From JBFWMG01 sp050251715 (GTDB lineage: Bacteria > Desulfobacterota > Desulfovibrionia > Desulfovibrionales > Desulfovibrionaceae), in NCBI GenBank assembly GCA_050251715.1, contig JBFWMG010000015.1:13076-77075 (forward strand): a stretch of 64,000 nt of DNA, read 5' to 3'. The position numbers and the translations under genes are program-made. Below the pieces are notes generated by a model that saw only the letters and a list, made by a program, of their open reading frames with translations, was not told the DNA's origin and did not search any database. Numbering within the stretch: the first letter of the stretch is position 1; each line of letters begins with the position of its first letter. Positions 46,872 to 59,365 of the stretch are shown here, in pieces.

Positions 46872-48623
46872 CTAGCCGAAGATGGCCTGCATGGTGCGCA
46901 TGATGCTCTGCAGGCGGTGTTCGTAGGTGTGTTCGGCCAGAATCCGTTTGCGCGCCGCGCGCACCATGGCCACCCGATCCTGTGGGTGTTCCAGGTAGCG
47001 GCGCACCATGTCCGGCACCTCGTCGGGGGAGTCGTAGCAGGCGATTTCCCGGCCCGGCTCCAGCAGGTGCTCCATCTGCCGCCGCCAGTCGGTCAGCACG
47101 AACGCGCCCGTGGCGGGCACGTCGAACACCCGTTGGTTCACCGCGCCCTTCATCTGCTTGCTGGTGCAGTTGAAATTGATGGCGTGCAAGGGGTAGAAGG
47201 CGGGCAATTCTGTATAATAATTCACTTCCTTGTGCCAGCGCCACGAGTCGGTGTCCTTGAAGGTGATCTTCCAGCCCGTGTCGCCCGCAATGAGCGGCGT
47301 AAAGGGCAAGATGCCTTCCACGCACCGCTTGCGGTACTGGCGGGTGGCTTCCCAGGTTATCATGGCCTCGTAGGCAAGCTGGCGTTCCGCCGTGTCCAAC
47401 GCCTCGAAGTGGGGGGCCAGGGCGGGATAATGGCTGCGCAGAAAGGCGCGCACGGACGGTTCCTCGTGCTCGCTGAAGTCGCGGGCGATATCGCGGTAGT
47501 GCAGCAGCAGCGGGCGGGGAAAACGCCCCTTTTTCATGCGGTGCGCCACCTTGTAGTGCATGGAGTTGCCCACAAAGGACACCTGCGCCGACAGGGGCGA
47601 GGGCGGCATGGGGCGGCTGGGCGGGCAAAAGCGCTGGGCGTCCGTGCCCAGCGGCAGGTACGCCACATGCTCGAACCCCTGCGCCTTGAGCGAGGCCAGG
47701 TTGTCGGAATCCCAGGTGAAGATGGCGGTCCATGGGCTGACCAGGCGGTTGTACAGGTAGAGGATGAGGTGCGGATTGTCCACGAACCAGGACGCCAGCG
47801 GCAGGCGCAGCTGTTCCAGAAGGTCGATGAGGATGCCTTCGCGGTCCACGCCCAGGTGGTTGATGGTGAACACGAAATCCGGCTTGAAGTCGAGGATGGT
47901 GGACAGCAGGTTTTCCACGAACTCCGTGCGGCCCATGGTGTCGTCCTCCACCTGGATGAAGCGGTGGGGCACTCTCAGGCGGCGGGCGGCGGTGACCACC
48001 TCGCCCATGAGGAAATATTGGCTGGTGATGAACAGGATGCGCGGCAGGGGCGTGGTGAATTTGGCGTAGCGCGCCTTGGCCCAGAAATCATAGGAGCTGC
48101 TGGCCTTCACCTGGGCGAGCAGGGTGGCGTAGTAGTCGCGGTCGAGCCGGGGGTACACGGGGTTGACCACCGGGCAGAGCGGCTTGCCGCCGTGCTCCAT
48201 CTGCCAGCGGGTGAGCGCCCTGACCGCCTCATGCGGGTCCGGGGTGTCAATCCACATCAGGCGGGGGTTGCCGGCATGGCGCGACCGCACGCCGGTCACG
48301 GCCTCGATGGGGCTTTCCTTGTCCAGCACGGCCACGGGCGGGTTGCCGGGGGCGTCGAGCAGCGCGGCCAGGGCGTGCCCCAGGCCCGCGCCGAACAGGA
48401 CGGGCAGCGAGCCGGGCGCGGCGGCCTCGGCCAGGGCGCGTTCACGCGCCGCGCCGCCTCGGCCCAGCATGTGCCAGGTGCGCTCCGGCCACACCAGCCG
48501 CACGTCGGCCACGCCCGCGTTGGGCGTTGCGTCGGAGGCCGGGCCGGGCGCCGCACCGGAGGCCGCATCTTTCCCGTCGTCGGGCACCGGTTCGGCGCGG
48601 TATGGAAAACCGAGGTCAGTCAC
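46872..48623 (-). CDS. CgeB-family glycosyltransferase
   Basis: A 583-residue protein of the CgeB/DUF3880 type. Residues ~60-110 show a Rossmann-like DVRLVWPERTWHMLG part. From ~200, DUF3880-like FTINHLGVDREGILIDLLEQL and ASWFVDNPHLILYLYN segments lead to a GT1-like C-terminus with RVFDVPATGAFVLTDWRRQMEHL and REIACYDSPDEVPDMVRRYL. Such proteins are often linked to flagellin glycosylation. It is 19 bases before the GT9 gene and close behind motB. Confidence 0.87.
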   Translation of the reverse strand: MTDLGFPYRAEPVPDDGKDAASGAAPGPASDATPNAGVADVRLVWPERTWHMLGRGGAARERALAEAAAPGSLPVLFGAGLGHALAALLDAPGNPPVAVLDKESPIEAVTGVRSRHAGNPRLMWIDTPDPHEAVRALTRWQMEHGGKPLCPVVNPVYPRLDRDYYATLLAQVKASSSYDFWAKARYAKFTTPLPRILFITSQYFLMGEVVTAARRLRVPHRFIQVEDDTMGRTEFVENLLSTILDFKPDFVFTINHLGVDREGILIDLLEQLRLPLASWFVDNPHLILYLYNRLVSPWTAIFTWDSDNLASLKAQGFEHVAYLPLGTDAQRFCPPSRPMPPSPLSAQVSFVGNSMHYKVAHRMKKGRFPRPLLLHYRDIARDFSEHEEPSVRAFLRSHYPALAPHFEALDTAERQLAYEAMITWEATRQYRKRCVEGILPFTPLIAGDTGWKITFKDTDSWRWHKEVNYYTELPAFYPLHAINFNCTSKQMKGAVNQRVFDVPATGAFVLTDWRRQMEHLLEPGREIACYDSPDEVPDMVRRYLEHPQDRVAMVRAARKRILAEHTYEHRLQSIMRTMQAIFG

Positions 48624-48628
48624 GGTTG

Positions 48629-49378
48629 CTACCAGGTGCTCACTTCCGGCCTATGGAAGTAGAACTCCATCCTGCGGTTGATGGCCTGGTTTTGGGGGGT
48701 GTTGTTGGGCACCAGGGGTTGCGTGTCGGCGAAGCCCACGGCCTTGAGCCGCGTGGCCTGGATGTCGCTGCGTTCCATGATGCGGCGCAACGCGGCGGCG
48801 GCGCGGGCGGAGGACAACTCCCAATTGGAGGGGTATATCTGGGAATGCACGGCCTGATTGTCGGTGTGGCCGCGCACCACCAGATCGAAATTGTGCTCCT
48901 TGAGCACGCTGATGATGTGGTCGATGTAGGCATCCGCGCCCGGCTTGAGTGTGGCCGAGCCGGGGTCGAACAATTCGTCGGTGGTTATGCGCATGATAAC
49001 GCCGTTTTCATCGGACGCGATCTTGGCGCTTTTCTTCAGGTTTTCGTCCTGGGTGGTCAGCGCCTTGAGTTGCAGCACCAGCCCCAGCACCTGCTTGTTT
49101 TCCTGGGAGAGCTCCACGTCCTTGCGCTCGAAGCGCGAGGGCGAAAACGCGGCGTACTGCGCTTCCTTGCGTTTGACCTGCACGCCGAAGGCATCCTGGA
49201 TGGAGCCCATGAGCGTCTTGAACGCCTGCACGTCCTGCTTGGCGAACGAGAGCAGGAGCACAAAGAAGCACAAGAGCAGCGACATCATGTCCGCAAAGGT
49301 GGCCAGCCAACCGGGCAGTCCCTCTTCGCAGGGCGTGTCGTCGCATTTCTTGCAGACCGGGGGAGCCTTGTCCGCCAT
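48629..49378 (-). CDS. motB: flagellar motor stator protein MotB
   Basis: A 249-residue protein. One N-terminal membrane helix with the proton-path Asp30 (GWLATFADMMSLLLCFFVLL), a plug-like segment, then an OmpA/MotB peptidoglycan-binding domain (VVRGHTDNQAVHSQIYPSNW, SSARAAAALR). An unusual Cys-rich N-terminus (CKKCDD-PCEEG) precedes the helix. It anchors the stator with MotA, whose gene ends six bases upstream. Confidence 0.96.
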   Translation of the reverse strand: MADKAPPVCKKCDDTPCEEGLPGWLATFADMMSLLLCFFVLLLSFAKQDVQAFKTLMGSIQDAFGVQVKRKEAQYAAFSPSRFERKDVELSQENKQVLGLVLQLKALTTQDENLKKSAKIASDENGVIMRITTDELFDPGSATLKPGADAYIDHIISVLKEHNFDLVVRGHTDNQAVHSQIYPSNWELSSARAAAALRRIMERSDIQATRLKAVGFADTQPLVPNNTPQNQAINRRMEFYFHRPEVSTW

Positions 49379-49384
49379 GGTGGC

Positions 49385-50134
49385 CTATCCTTCCCGCAGA
49401 TCCGGCGGCAGGAACGAATTGAGTTTTTCCTTGACGATGCTCGGATGTTCGCCGTTGAGGATGGAGATGACGCCTTCCTGGATCATCTCCATGATGGTGG
49501 TTTCCTCGGCGGAACGCTCGGTGAGCTTGTTGGCGATGGGCAGAAAGACCACGTTGGCCAGCACCGCGCCGTAGAACGTGGTGAGCAGCGCCACGGCCAT
49601 GGCCGGGCCGATGCTCGCGGGATCGGAGAGGTTTTGGAGCATCTGCACCAGGCCGATGAGCGTGCCGATCATGCCGAAGGCAGGGGCGTAGGTGCCCATG
49701 CCCTTGAACACGTTCTGGCCGGTGCGGTGGCGCGACTTGGTGTAGTCGATTTCAAGGCCCATGACCGCGCGCACCAGCGACTCTTCCGTTCCGTCGGCCA
49801 CCATCTGGATGCCGCGCTTGAGAAACGGGCTTGAAATTTGCACTTTCTCCAGGGCCACAAGGCTTTCCTTGCGCGCCTTGTCCGCCAGCCCCACCAGTTC
49901 GCGGATGGATTCGCTGGGGTCGGGGCTTTTCCCCAAAAACGCCTTCATGGTCACCTTGATGGAACCGAGCACCGTCTTCATGGGGAACATGATGAATGTC
50001 ACGGCAAAGGTGCCGCCGAACACGATGATGACCGATGGCACGTCGACAAAGGCGCCGACCCCACCACCTTGGGCAATGGAGCCGATAATGAGGCCGAAGC
50101 CGCCTAGTATGCCGATTATGGTTGCTATATCCAT
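49385..50134 (-). CDS. motA: flagellar motor stator protein MotA
   Basis: A 249-residue membrane protein with about four helices. The cytoplasmic loop between helices 2 and 3 is typical (ESIRELVGLADKARKESLVALEK), and the third-fourth helix pair GMGTYAPAFGMIGTLIGLV and GPAMAVALLTTFYGAVLAN is present. It forms the proton-driven stator with MotB. First of the motAB pair, seven bases after the FapA-like gene. Confidence 0.95.
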   Translation of the reverse strand: MDIATIIGILGGFGLIIGSIAQGGGVGAFVDVPSVIIVFGGTFAVTFIMFPMKTVLGSIKVTMKAFLGKSPDPSESIRELVGLADKARKESLVALEKVQISSPFLKRGIQMVADGTEESLVRAVMGLEIDYTKSRHRTGQNVFKGMGTYAPAFGMIGTLIGLVQMLQNLSDPASIGPAMAVALLTTFYGAVLANVVFLPIANKLTERSAEETTIMEMIQEGVISILNGEHPSIVKEKLNSFLPPDLREG

Positions 50135-50140
50135 GAGGAT

Positions 50141-51256
50141 TTACTTTATTAGTGCTGGAGATGTGATCCGAATTTCATCATCGGCCAGGGAAAACGCCAC
50201 ATCCTGGAGAAAATCGTTGACCCTGAACGATACCATGCCGATGGAAATTTCCACGCCCGGCCGAACTTCGCCCGGCACGACGACTTTGGCCGTTGCAAGG
50301 GTTTCCGATGCCGTGATCCGTTGCCATAGCTCTTCGCGCCGCTTTTCAAAGATGCGGCGCTTTTTCTCCGCCTTTTCAAAGCGAGGGGCAAATTCCTTGT
50401 ACAGGTCTTCGCAGCGCTCCATGTGCGACTTATAATACTGCAATCGTTCTTTTGTTTCCAAAAGGCTGGCGTCAAGCGCCTCGGCTTGGCGAATCAGGAA
50501 GGGGTCGTATCCCAGGGAAATGGTGGTGATCGTACCCGATCCGCCACCAAGCACCTCGCCAACGTAGACAATGCTGGCGCCGCGCACATGCCCCCCCTGC
50601 AACCTGCCTTTGATGGCACATTGCTTCCCCACATATATTTGGCTGTGGAGGCAGGAGCCGTCAATAAGAATATTTTCCTGGGCGGCAAGTTCCGCATTCT
50701 CGCAGAACGCGGCGCGGATGTTCGCCCCGGCGGTGACCACCGCCCGCTTGCCCCCCTTTATGCCGCCGTGGCAGACGATGGACTTGTCCGCCTTCAGCGT
50801 CGCGCCTTCGACCACGCCATGCGCCCGGATGGTGCGCGCCTGGATTTCGAATCCGCTGCGCACGTTCTTTTCCAGGGACAGGTCGCCCACGAACAGGATG
50901 TTCCCGGTGTGGAAATCGATGTCGGAATCGATGGATACCTGGGTCTTGACGGTGATCTTGCCGTTTTCGTAGCACACATGGCCGTTGGCGCTTGCCAGCA
51001 GTTGCAGGGGGTTGCCGGGGTTGACGCGGCAGTTGGGTCCCATGGGGAAGACCGGCTCCGGGAAGACGAGCCGGCTGTCATGCACGGCGGCCTGCGCGTC
51101 GTCCACCTGGGTGAATTCGGCGAGCACCTGGAGCACGATGGCGTTTTGCACGTAGCCCAGGTCGTAGTGGTCCACAACGCCATTGCCCATGTCGCGCGGC
51201 TTGAGGGCACGCGGCGCCATATCGGGTTCGAAATGGTGGTGCAGCACGTAGGGCAT
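50141..51256 (-). CDS. FapA/DUF342-family protein
   Basis: A 371-residue protein of the FapA (flagellar assembly protein A, DUF342) family. Residues ~80-270 form a right-handed beta-helix of short repeats (GNILFVGDLSLEKNV, GHVRGASIVYVGEVLGG). An alpha-helical coiled part with LETKERLQYYKSH and FEKAEKKRRIFEKRREEL (~290-340) precedes a small C-terminal beta domain. Some members act in polar flagellum number or placement. Position directly ahead of motA fits motility. Shorter than many FapA proteins. Confidence 0.8.
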   Translation of the reverse strand: MPYVLHHHFEPDMAPRALKPRDMGNGVVDHYDLGYVQNAIVLQVLAEFTQVDDAQAAVHDSRLVFPEPVFPMGPNCRVNPGNPLQLLASANGHVCYENGKITVKTQVSIDSDIDFHTGNILFVGDLSLEKNVRSGFEIQARTIRAHGVVEGATLKADKSIVCHGGIKGGKRAVVTAGANIRAAFCENAELAAQENILIDGSCLHSQIYVGKQCAIKGRLQGGHVRGASIVYVGEVLGGGSGTITTISLGYDPFLIRQAEALDASLLETKERLQYYKSHMERCEDLYKEFAPRFEKAEKKRRIFEKRREELWQRITASETLATAKVVVPGEVRPGVEISIGMVSFRVNDFLQDVAFSLADDEIRITSPALIK

Positions 51257-51311
51257 GGTTTCCTGCCTGGCCAGCTCCCGGTTCCGGGGCGGGGGCGTCG
51301 CTGTCGCCGGA

Positions 51312-51656
51312 TCAGTCCGGCAACAGCGTGGTCAGATCATCCTCGTTGTCGATGATGGTGAAAAAGTGCATCAACTGGACGAGGGTGAGCGTCTTCAGCA
51401 CCTGGGTGCTGGGGCGGAACAGGAGCATCTTTTTTCCCGCCGCCTTGATGCGCGTGTTGAGCGCCACCAGAAATCCGATGCCGGAACTGTCGATGAAGGT
51501 CACGGCCGCGAGATCCAGGATGAGATACTCGTAGGCGTTCTGTTCAAGGAGGGAGTCGAGTTGCGCCTTGATCGACCCTGCGACATCAAGGGTGATTTCC
51601 CCCGTGAGGGTGGCGTGGATCGAGCCATTCTGCCTGGTTACTTGTAGGGCGTCCAT
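51312..51656 (-). CDS. STAS-domain anti-anti-sigma-type factor
   Basis: A 114-residue single STAS domain like SpoIIAA/RsbV. The phosphorylatable serine motif is present in the segment DSSGIGFLVALNTR. Overlaps the next gene by 19 bases. It would bind the adjacent kinase in a partner switch. Confidence 0.9.
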   Translation of the reverse strand: MDALQVTRQNGSIHATLTGEITLDVAGSIKAQLDSLLEQNAYEYLILDLAAVTFIDSSGIGFLVALNTRIKAAGKKMLLFRPSTQVLKTLTLVQLMHFFTIIDNEDDLTTLLPD

Positions 51657-52066
51657 GATGATTCCTGTACCAAGATTTTGAAGTACACGATGTTCCTGCC
51701 CTCGTCCTGGCGCACCGCAAAGCTGTCGGCCAGTTCGGACATGATGTAAAGCCCCCGGCCGCCTTCGGCATCCGGCGTGGCGTTGACCACGGATACCGGG
51801 AGGTGGTCAAAGCCGCATCCCCAGTCAATCACTTCCACGTCCACGCACGCGCCCGGCGTCAAGGTCAGGGTTATCTGCAATTTGCCGGGCTCGCACTGTT
51901 TATAGGCGTGGCGCACCACGTTGGCGCACGCCTCGGTCAGGGCCAGGTCGCAGCGGTAGATGAGCTCCCTGTCCGAAATGGACTCGTACAGGATGGCCAC
52001 CGCGGCCTTGGCCAATTTACGGCTTGGTCCGGGATGGGCCAAGGTCGTGAGGACGAAGGTATCCAT
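51638..52066 (-). CDS. RsbW-like serine kinase / anti-sigma factor
   Basis: A 142-residue GHKL ATPase of the RsbW/SpoIIAB type. The N box ALTEACANVVRHAY, the D-x-G site VIDWGCGFDHL, and EGGRGLYIMSELAD are visible. ATG 52066 starts two bases after the REC-PP2C gene's stop (frame open to 52090). It probably phosphorylates the STAS protein and sequesters a sigma factor or other target; no sigma gene lies nearby. Confidence 0.88.
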   Translation of the reverse strand: MDTFVLTTLAHPGPSRKLAKAAVAILYESISDRELIYRCDLALTEACANVVRHAYKQCEPGKLQITLTLTPGACVDVEVIDWGCGFDHLPVSVVNATPDAEGGRGLYIMSELADSFAVRQDEGRNIVYFKILVQESSWTPYK

Positions 52067-52068
52067 TG

Positions 52069-53199
52069 TTACGGCTCCAGTTGTATCCACAAGGCCGTGA
52101 GATCGTCACGGAACCGGGGGGTTCCGTCGGCCAGGCTTTCCAGGCGGACCATGAGCTTGTCGAGGAACGGCTCTCCCTCGGCAGCCGTTGCGGCGGCGAT
52201 GTCCCAGAAGACGTCATGGTCAAAGGGTATGCCGCCAGGCGGCTGCCATTCGTAAAAACCATCCGTATACAGGAACAGCTTTGCCCCGACGGCGAAACCG
52301 ACGGTGTCGGAGGCGTAGTGCACGTCAAAAAAACCGAGCATGGGCGCCTGCGGGGTGAGCGCGGTGACGTCCGTGCCGGTCAGGAGCATGCCGGGGCAAT
52401 GCCCGGCATTGATGTAGGTTATTTTATTATCGGCAAAATTAATATCCGCGGCGAACATGGTGACGAAGTCGTCCTCATCGCCGATGAGTTCGCGCAGGTG
52501 GCTGTTGATGCGCTCAAAGGTGTCGGGCAGATCGACGTAGTCCGTGACGGCCATGCGCATGAGCGTGCGCACGATGGCCATGAGGAAGGCCGCCCGCGCC
52601 CCATGGCCCGAAACATCCGCCACCACGGCGCGGAGCGTGTCGTCCCCAACGGGAAAGAAGTCGTAATAGTCGCCGCTGGCCTGGCCAGAGGGGCGGTAGA
52701 GGCTCGTGACCCGCGCCTCGCGCATATACGGGCTTTGCTGGGGCAAAAGCCGCGACTGCAAGGCGGCGACCATTTCTATTTCGTGGGTGATGTGTTCCAG
52801 ATACGTCTGGCGTTCGCGGGACAGCAATATCTGCCGCGCGGCAACGCCCACGCGCGCCAGCAGTTCGGTGCGGTCAAAGGGCTTGTACAGAAAGTCGTTG
52901 GCGCCCAGGTTGAGCGCCCTGGGCTTGAGCGAGCGCTCCTCCTCGGCGGTGAGCATGAGGATGAAGGTGTCCTGGTCGCCGCGTGTGGCGCGGATGTGCT
53001 CGATGACCCCAAAGCCGTCCACAAGGGGCATGTTGATGTCCAGCAGCAGGATGTCCGGCGTGCATGCCTCATACAGCGCAATGGCCTGCTGGCCGTTTTC
53101 GGCCTGCTCCACCACGTAATGCTCGCCCAGAAAGCGCGACAGGGTCATGCGCATGGTGCGGGAGTCGTCGACGACCAGTATGGTGATGGCGTTTTTCAT
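52069..53199 (-). CDS. response regulator with PP2C-type serine phosphatase
   Basis: A 376-residue RsbU-like protein. Residues ~5-120 form a receiver domain with VVDDS, phospho-acceptor Asp in ILLLDINMPLVDG and KPFDR. A linking helix follows. The PP2C/SpoIIE domain (~165-375) has VVADVSGHGARAAFLMAI and a final FLYTDGFYEW block. It would dephosphorylate the STAS partner when phosphorylated by a two-component kinase. ATG 53199 overlaps the dtd stop (ATGA). Confidence 0.92.
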   Translation of the reverse strand: MKNAITILVVDDSRTMRMTLSRFLGEHYVVEQAENGQQAIALYEACTPDILLLDINMPLVDGFGVIEHIRATRGDQDTFILMLTAEEERSLKPRALNLGANDFLYKPFDRTELLARVGVAARQILLSRERQTYLEHITHEIEMVAALQSRLLPQQSPYMREARVTSLYRPSGQASGDYYDFFPVGDDTLRAVVADVSGHGARAAFLMAIVRTLMRMAVTDYVDLPDTFERINSHLRELIGDEDDFVTMFAADINFADNKITYINAGHCPGMLLTGTDVTALTPQAPMLGFFDVHYASDTVGFAVGAKLFLYTDGFYEWQPPGGIPFDHDVFWDIAAATAAEGEPFLDKLMVRLESLADGTPRFRDDLTALWIQLEP

Positions 53200-53681
53200 G
53201 CGTATCCAGTGTCCGATCGAAAGGCGTCGCTGTCCAGAAGAATGGTGACCGGCCCCCAGTTCACCAGCGCCACATCCATGGCCGCGCCAAACACGCCGGT
53301 ACGTACCTTGCCCGGCATGACCGCGTCCAGGGATGCCGCAAAGGCGTCGAACAGAGCCCGGGCTGCGTCAGGCGCGGCCGCGTCGGTAAAGGACGGGCGG
53401 CGTCCCTTGCGGCAGTCGGCGTGCAGCGTGAATTGGGAAACCAGCAACACGCCGCCGCCGTTTTCCGCGATGGAACGGTTCATTTTCCCTTCGGAATCTG
53501 GGAAGATACGCAAGGTCTCGACTTTTTTCAACATGGTTTTCCAGGGGGCGGATTCGGGCAGGGCCGGGCCGTCGTCCCGCCCAAACCCCACCAGCCCCAC
53601 AAGACCGGGACCGATGGCCGCCACGCATGTTCCGTCCACGGTGACGGACGCCTCCTTGACCCGTTGCAGCACCACCCGCAC
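53196..53681 (-). CDS. dtd: D-aminoacyl-tRNA deacylase
   Basis: A 161-residue Dtd that removes D-amino acids from mischarged tRNA. Both motifs are present: SQFTLHADCRKGRRPSF near 80-97 and NWGPVTILLDS near 142, the latter with Trp in the variable position. GTG 53681 has GGAGGAG upstream. The stop overlaps the next start by four bases (ATGA). Confidence 0.95.
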   Translation of the reverse strand: MRVVLQRVKEASVTVDGTCVAAIGPGLVGLVGFGRDDGPALPESAPWKTMLKKVETLRIFPDSEGKMNRSIAENGGGVLLVSQFTLHADCRKGRRPSFTDAAAPDAARALFDAFAASLDAVMPGKVRTGVFGAAMDVALVNWGPVTILLDSDAFRSDTGYA

Positions 53682-53687
53682 GGCGCG

Positions 53688-54069
53688 TCACTCCTCCCAA
53701 TAGGTGGCCGACTGGGCCGCGCGTTCGGCCACGGTGACCGATTCCATGCGCGCGCCGGCGGCCTCCACCCTGGGCCGGATGGTGCGGTAGATGAACCGGG
53801 CCAGGTTTTCCGACGAGGGGTTGACCGCGTCAAAGGGCGGCACCTCGTTGAGATGCGTGTGGTCGAGCAGGTCGAGCACCTCTTTCAGGTCGCGCTTGAG
53901 CACCGTAAAGTCCACCAGGATGTCCGTGTCCGGGGCCAGCCGATCGCCGCTGACCGTGAGTTCCACCCCGAAATTGTGGCCATGCAGCGCCTCGCACTTG
54001 CCGCCGTAATTGCGCAGGCTGTGCGACGCCGCGAATTCGGCGCGCACCGTGAGTTTCCATTTGCCGCGT

Positions 54070-54077
<8 letters not shown>
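53688..54077 (-). CDS. queD: 6-pyruvoyl-tetrahydropterin/6-carboxytetrahydropterin synthase QueD
   Basis: A 129-residue QueD-type enzyme of the queuosine/7-cyano-7-deazaguanine pathway. Zinc-binding histidines are in AASHSL and LHGHNFGVEL, with catalytic Cys in GGKCEALHGHN. The segment HTHLNE is also kept. GTG 54077 overlaps the dnaE stop by eight bases and has GGAG seven bases upstream; the frame runs open to 54251. Co-transcribed with dnaE and dtd. Confidence 0.9.
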
Positions 54078-57633
<3,556 letters not shown>

Positions 57634-57849
57634 TTTTCCAATGTGTCCAGTGTATTAAGGGTGTATGACGCAGCAATGCGCGACCATACCAGAAAAGCGG
57701 CACGGGAACAAACAGGAGGTGGTTTGAAAAAAACAAGTAATGCCGTATTGTTGACGACGCGCATGCCGGGCGGCGGCCCGGCGGTCATTGCGTGGCGCGG
57801 GATTGTCCGGCGCGCGGATTTCCAAAAAAAAGGCGGCTAGGGCGTCGTA

Positions 57850-57942
57850 ACGTTGAAAACGATGCAATGCTCTTATGCATTTCGTTGAAATAATGCTTTA
57901 TTATTTCAAATCCTCGCAATGGTTCAAGGCTGACACGCGCTA
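57850..57942 (-). repeat. hairpin repeat, copy B (partner at 42966-43060)
   Basis: About 85% identical to copy A on the opposite strand. Contains the stem TTGAAATAAT/ATTATTTCAA. It begins at the phoU stop and lies between phoU and dnaE. Short peptides read through both copies share a pattern (RGFEI-KHYFN-MHKSI), but no start or domain supports a gene. Confidence 0.85.
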
Positions 57943-58602
57943 GTACCTGCCGCACTCCTGGCGGATGTCCTCGCCCGTGGCGATGAACACCGTGATCTCG
58001 GCCAGGTTGGTGGCGCGGTCGCCCACGCGTTCCAGCGAACGCGACAGGAACATGAGATGCACCGCGCGCTGCACGGCGCGGCTCTCCTCGATCATGTAGT
58101 TGATGTAATGGCTGAACACCTTCAGGTACAGCACATGGCCGCGCGCGTTCATGGCGCATACCTCGCGCGCCAGGTCCGCGTCGCCCGCGTTCATCGCCTT
58201 GATCGCCTTGCGGAACATGGCGGTGGCGTTGTCGGCCAGCTCCCATACCTCGGGACTGAGCGGCAGCTCGCCATGCTGCGACAGCAGGATGGCCCGCTCG
58301 GCGATGTTCACCGCCTCGTCGCCGATGCGCTCCAGCTGGCTGGCCGCGTTCTTGGTGCCCAGGATGAAGCGCAGGTCGCGGGCATAGGGCTGCTCAAGGG
58401 CCAGCAGTTTCAGGCAGCTGGCGTCGATGTCGTACTGCAGGGCGTTGATGGCCTCGTCATTGTCCATGACCGATTCGGCGGCCATCCAGTCGCGGTGGAA
58501 CACCGCCTTGATCGAATCCGCCACCGCCGTTTCCACGGCGGCCATCATGGTGATGCTGGTGTGCTTGAGCTGCTCGAGTTCCTGTTGAAACGCCGTATAC
58601 AT
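57940..58602 (-). CDS. phoU: phosphate transport system regulator PhoU
   Basis: A 220-residue protein with two PhoU helical-bundle repeats: FQQELEQLKHTSITMMAAVE and ERIGDEAVNIAERAI in the first, AGDADLAREVCAMNARGH and ERVGDRATNLAEITVFIATG in the second. It represses the Pho response and modulates Pst in the family. Pst and phoBR are not in the window, so it stands alone. Confidence 0.95.
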   Translation of the reverse strand: MYTAFQQELEQLKHTSITMMAAVETAVADSIKAVFHRDWMAAESVMDNDEAINALQYDIDASCLKLLALEQPYARDLRFILGTKNAASQLERIGDEAVNIAERAILLSQHGELPLSPEVWELADNATAMFRKAIKAMNAGDADLAREVCAMNARGHVLYLKVFSHYINYMIEESRAVQRAVHLMFLSRSLERVGDRATNLAEITVFIATGEDIRQECGRY

Positions 58603-58822
58603 AAAACAACCTCATGGGTGCGCCGCCTCTGGCGGGCGCGGGGTATTGGCCGCTTCCGCCGCGCCCTGCCGGCCGGCAGGCGGTCGGCGGGAACGGCCGA
58701 GCGTCATTCGATACCTACGGATTGTTACAGTCATATGTCAATCGGCAAGGGCGCGCCTTCCGCCGCACGATCCGTCGGGAATCCGTGTTCCCATCGGTGG
58801 CGGGATGCGCTAGAAAACGGGC

Positions 58823-59365
58823 GTGCGCATCCTGCTTGTGGACAATAATGACAGTTTCACCCGAAACCTGGAGCACCTGCTCGTGGCGGCCACGGGCGTT
58901 GCGCCCGTTGTTGCGCCCTATGCCGGGCTCGACGGCGTGGATCCCCGCGCCTGGGACATGATCGTGCTCTCGCCCGGACCGGGCGCGCCCGGCGAGTATC
59001 CCGGCCATGGCCGCCTGCTGGACGCGGGCGTGCCGGTGCTGGGCGTGTGCCTGGGCATGCAGGCCATCAACGCGCATTTTGGCGGCGCCACCGACAGGCT
59101 GGACGGGTGCGTGCACGGCAGGACCGACACCATTGTCTGGGACGGCGCGCCCCGGCTCGTGGCGCGCTACCATTCCCTCCACGCCAGCCGCGTGGCCGAT
59201 TGCCTGGAGGTGATCGCCGCCAACGCGGCGGGGGTGCCCATGGCCCTGCGCCACCGCACGCTGCCCATCCTGGGCTATCAGTTCCATCCCGAATCCTTTC
59301 TCACGCCGCAAGGCAGGGAGTTCATCGACCATGCAACGCTATTTTTCGGCCTACGCCGGACCTGA
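58823..59365 (+). CDS. pabA: aminodeoxychorismate/anthranilate synthase glutamine amidotransferase subunit
   Basis: A 180-residue class I glutamine amidotransferase. The nucleophile elbow GVCLGMQAINA has Cys near 75, and the His/Glu pair is in QFHPESFLTPQG. GTG 58823 is used as start. It overlaps pabB by 35 bases and with pabB and pabC makes para-aminobenzoate for folate. TrpG use cannot be excluded from this subunit alone. Confidence 0.92.
   Translation: MRILLVDNNDSFTRNLEHLLVAATGVAPVVAPYAGLDGVDPRAWDMIVLSPGPGAPGEYPGHGRLLDAGVPVLGVCLGMQAINAHFGGATDRLDGCVHGRTDTIVWDGAPRLVARYHSLHASRVADCLEVIAANAAGVPMALRHRTLPILGYQFHPESFLTPQGREFIDHATLFFGLRRT

Noticed and set aside
57840..58000. Small protein encoded by the hairpin repeats (RGFEI-KHYFN pattern)
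   Set aside because: The shared peptide simply follows from shared DNA; there is no start codon context or domain.
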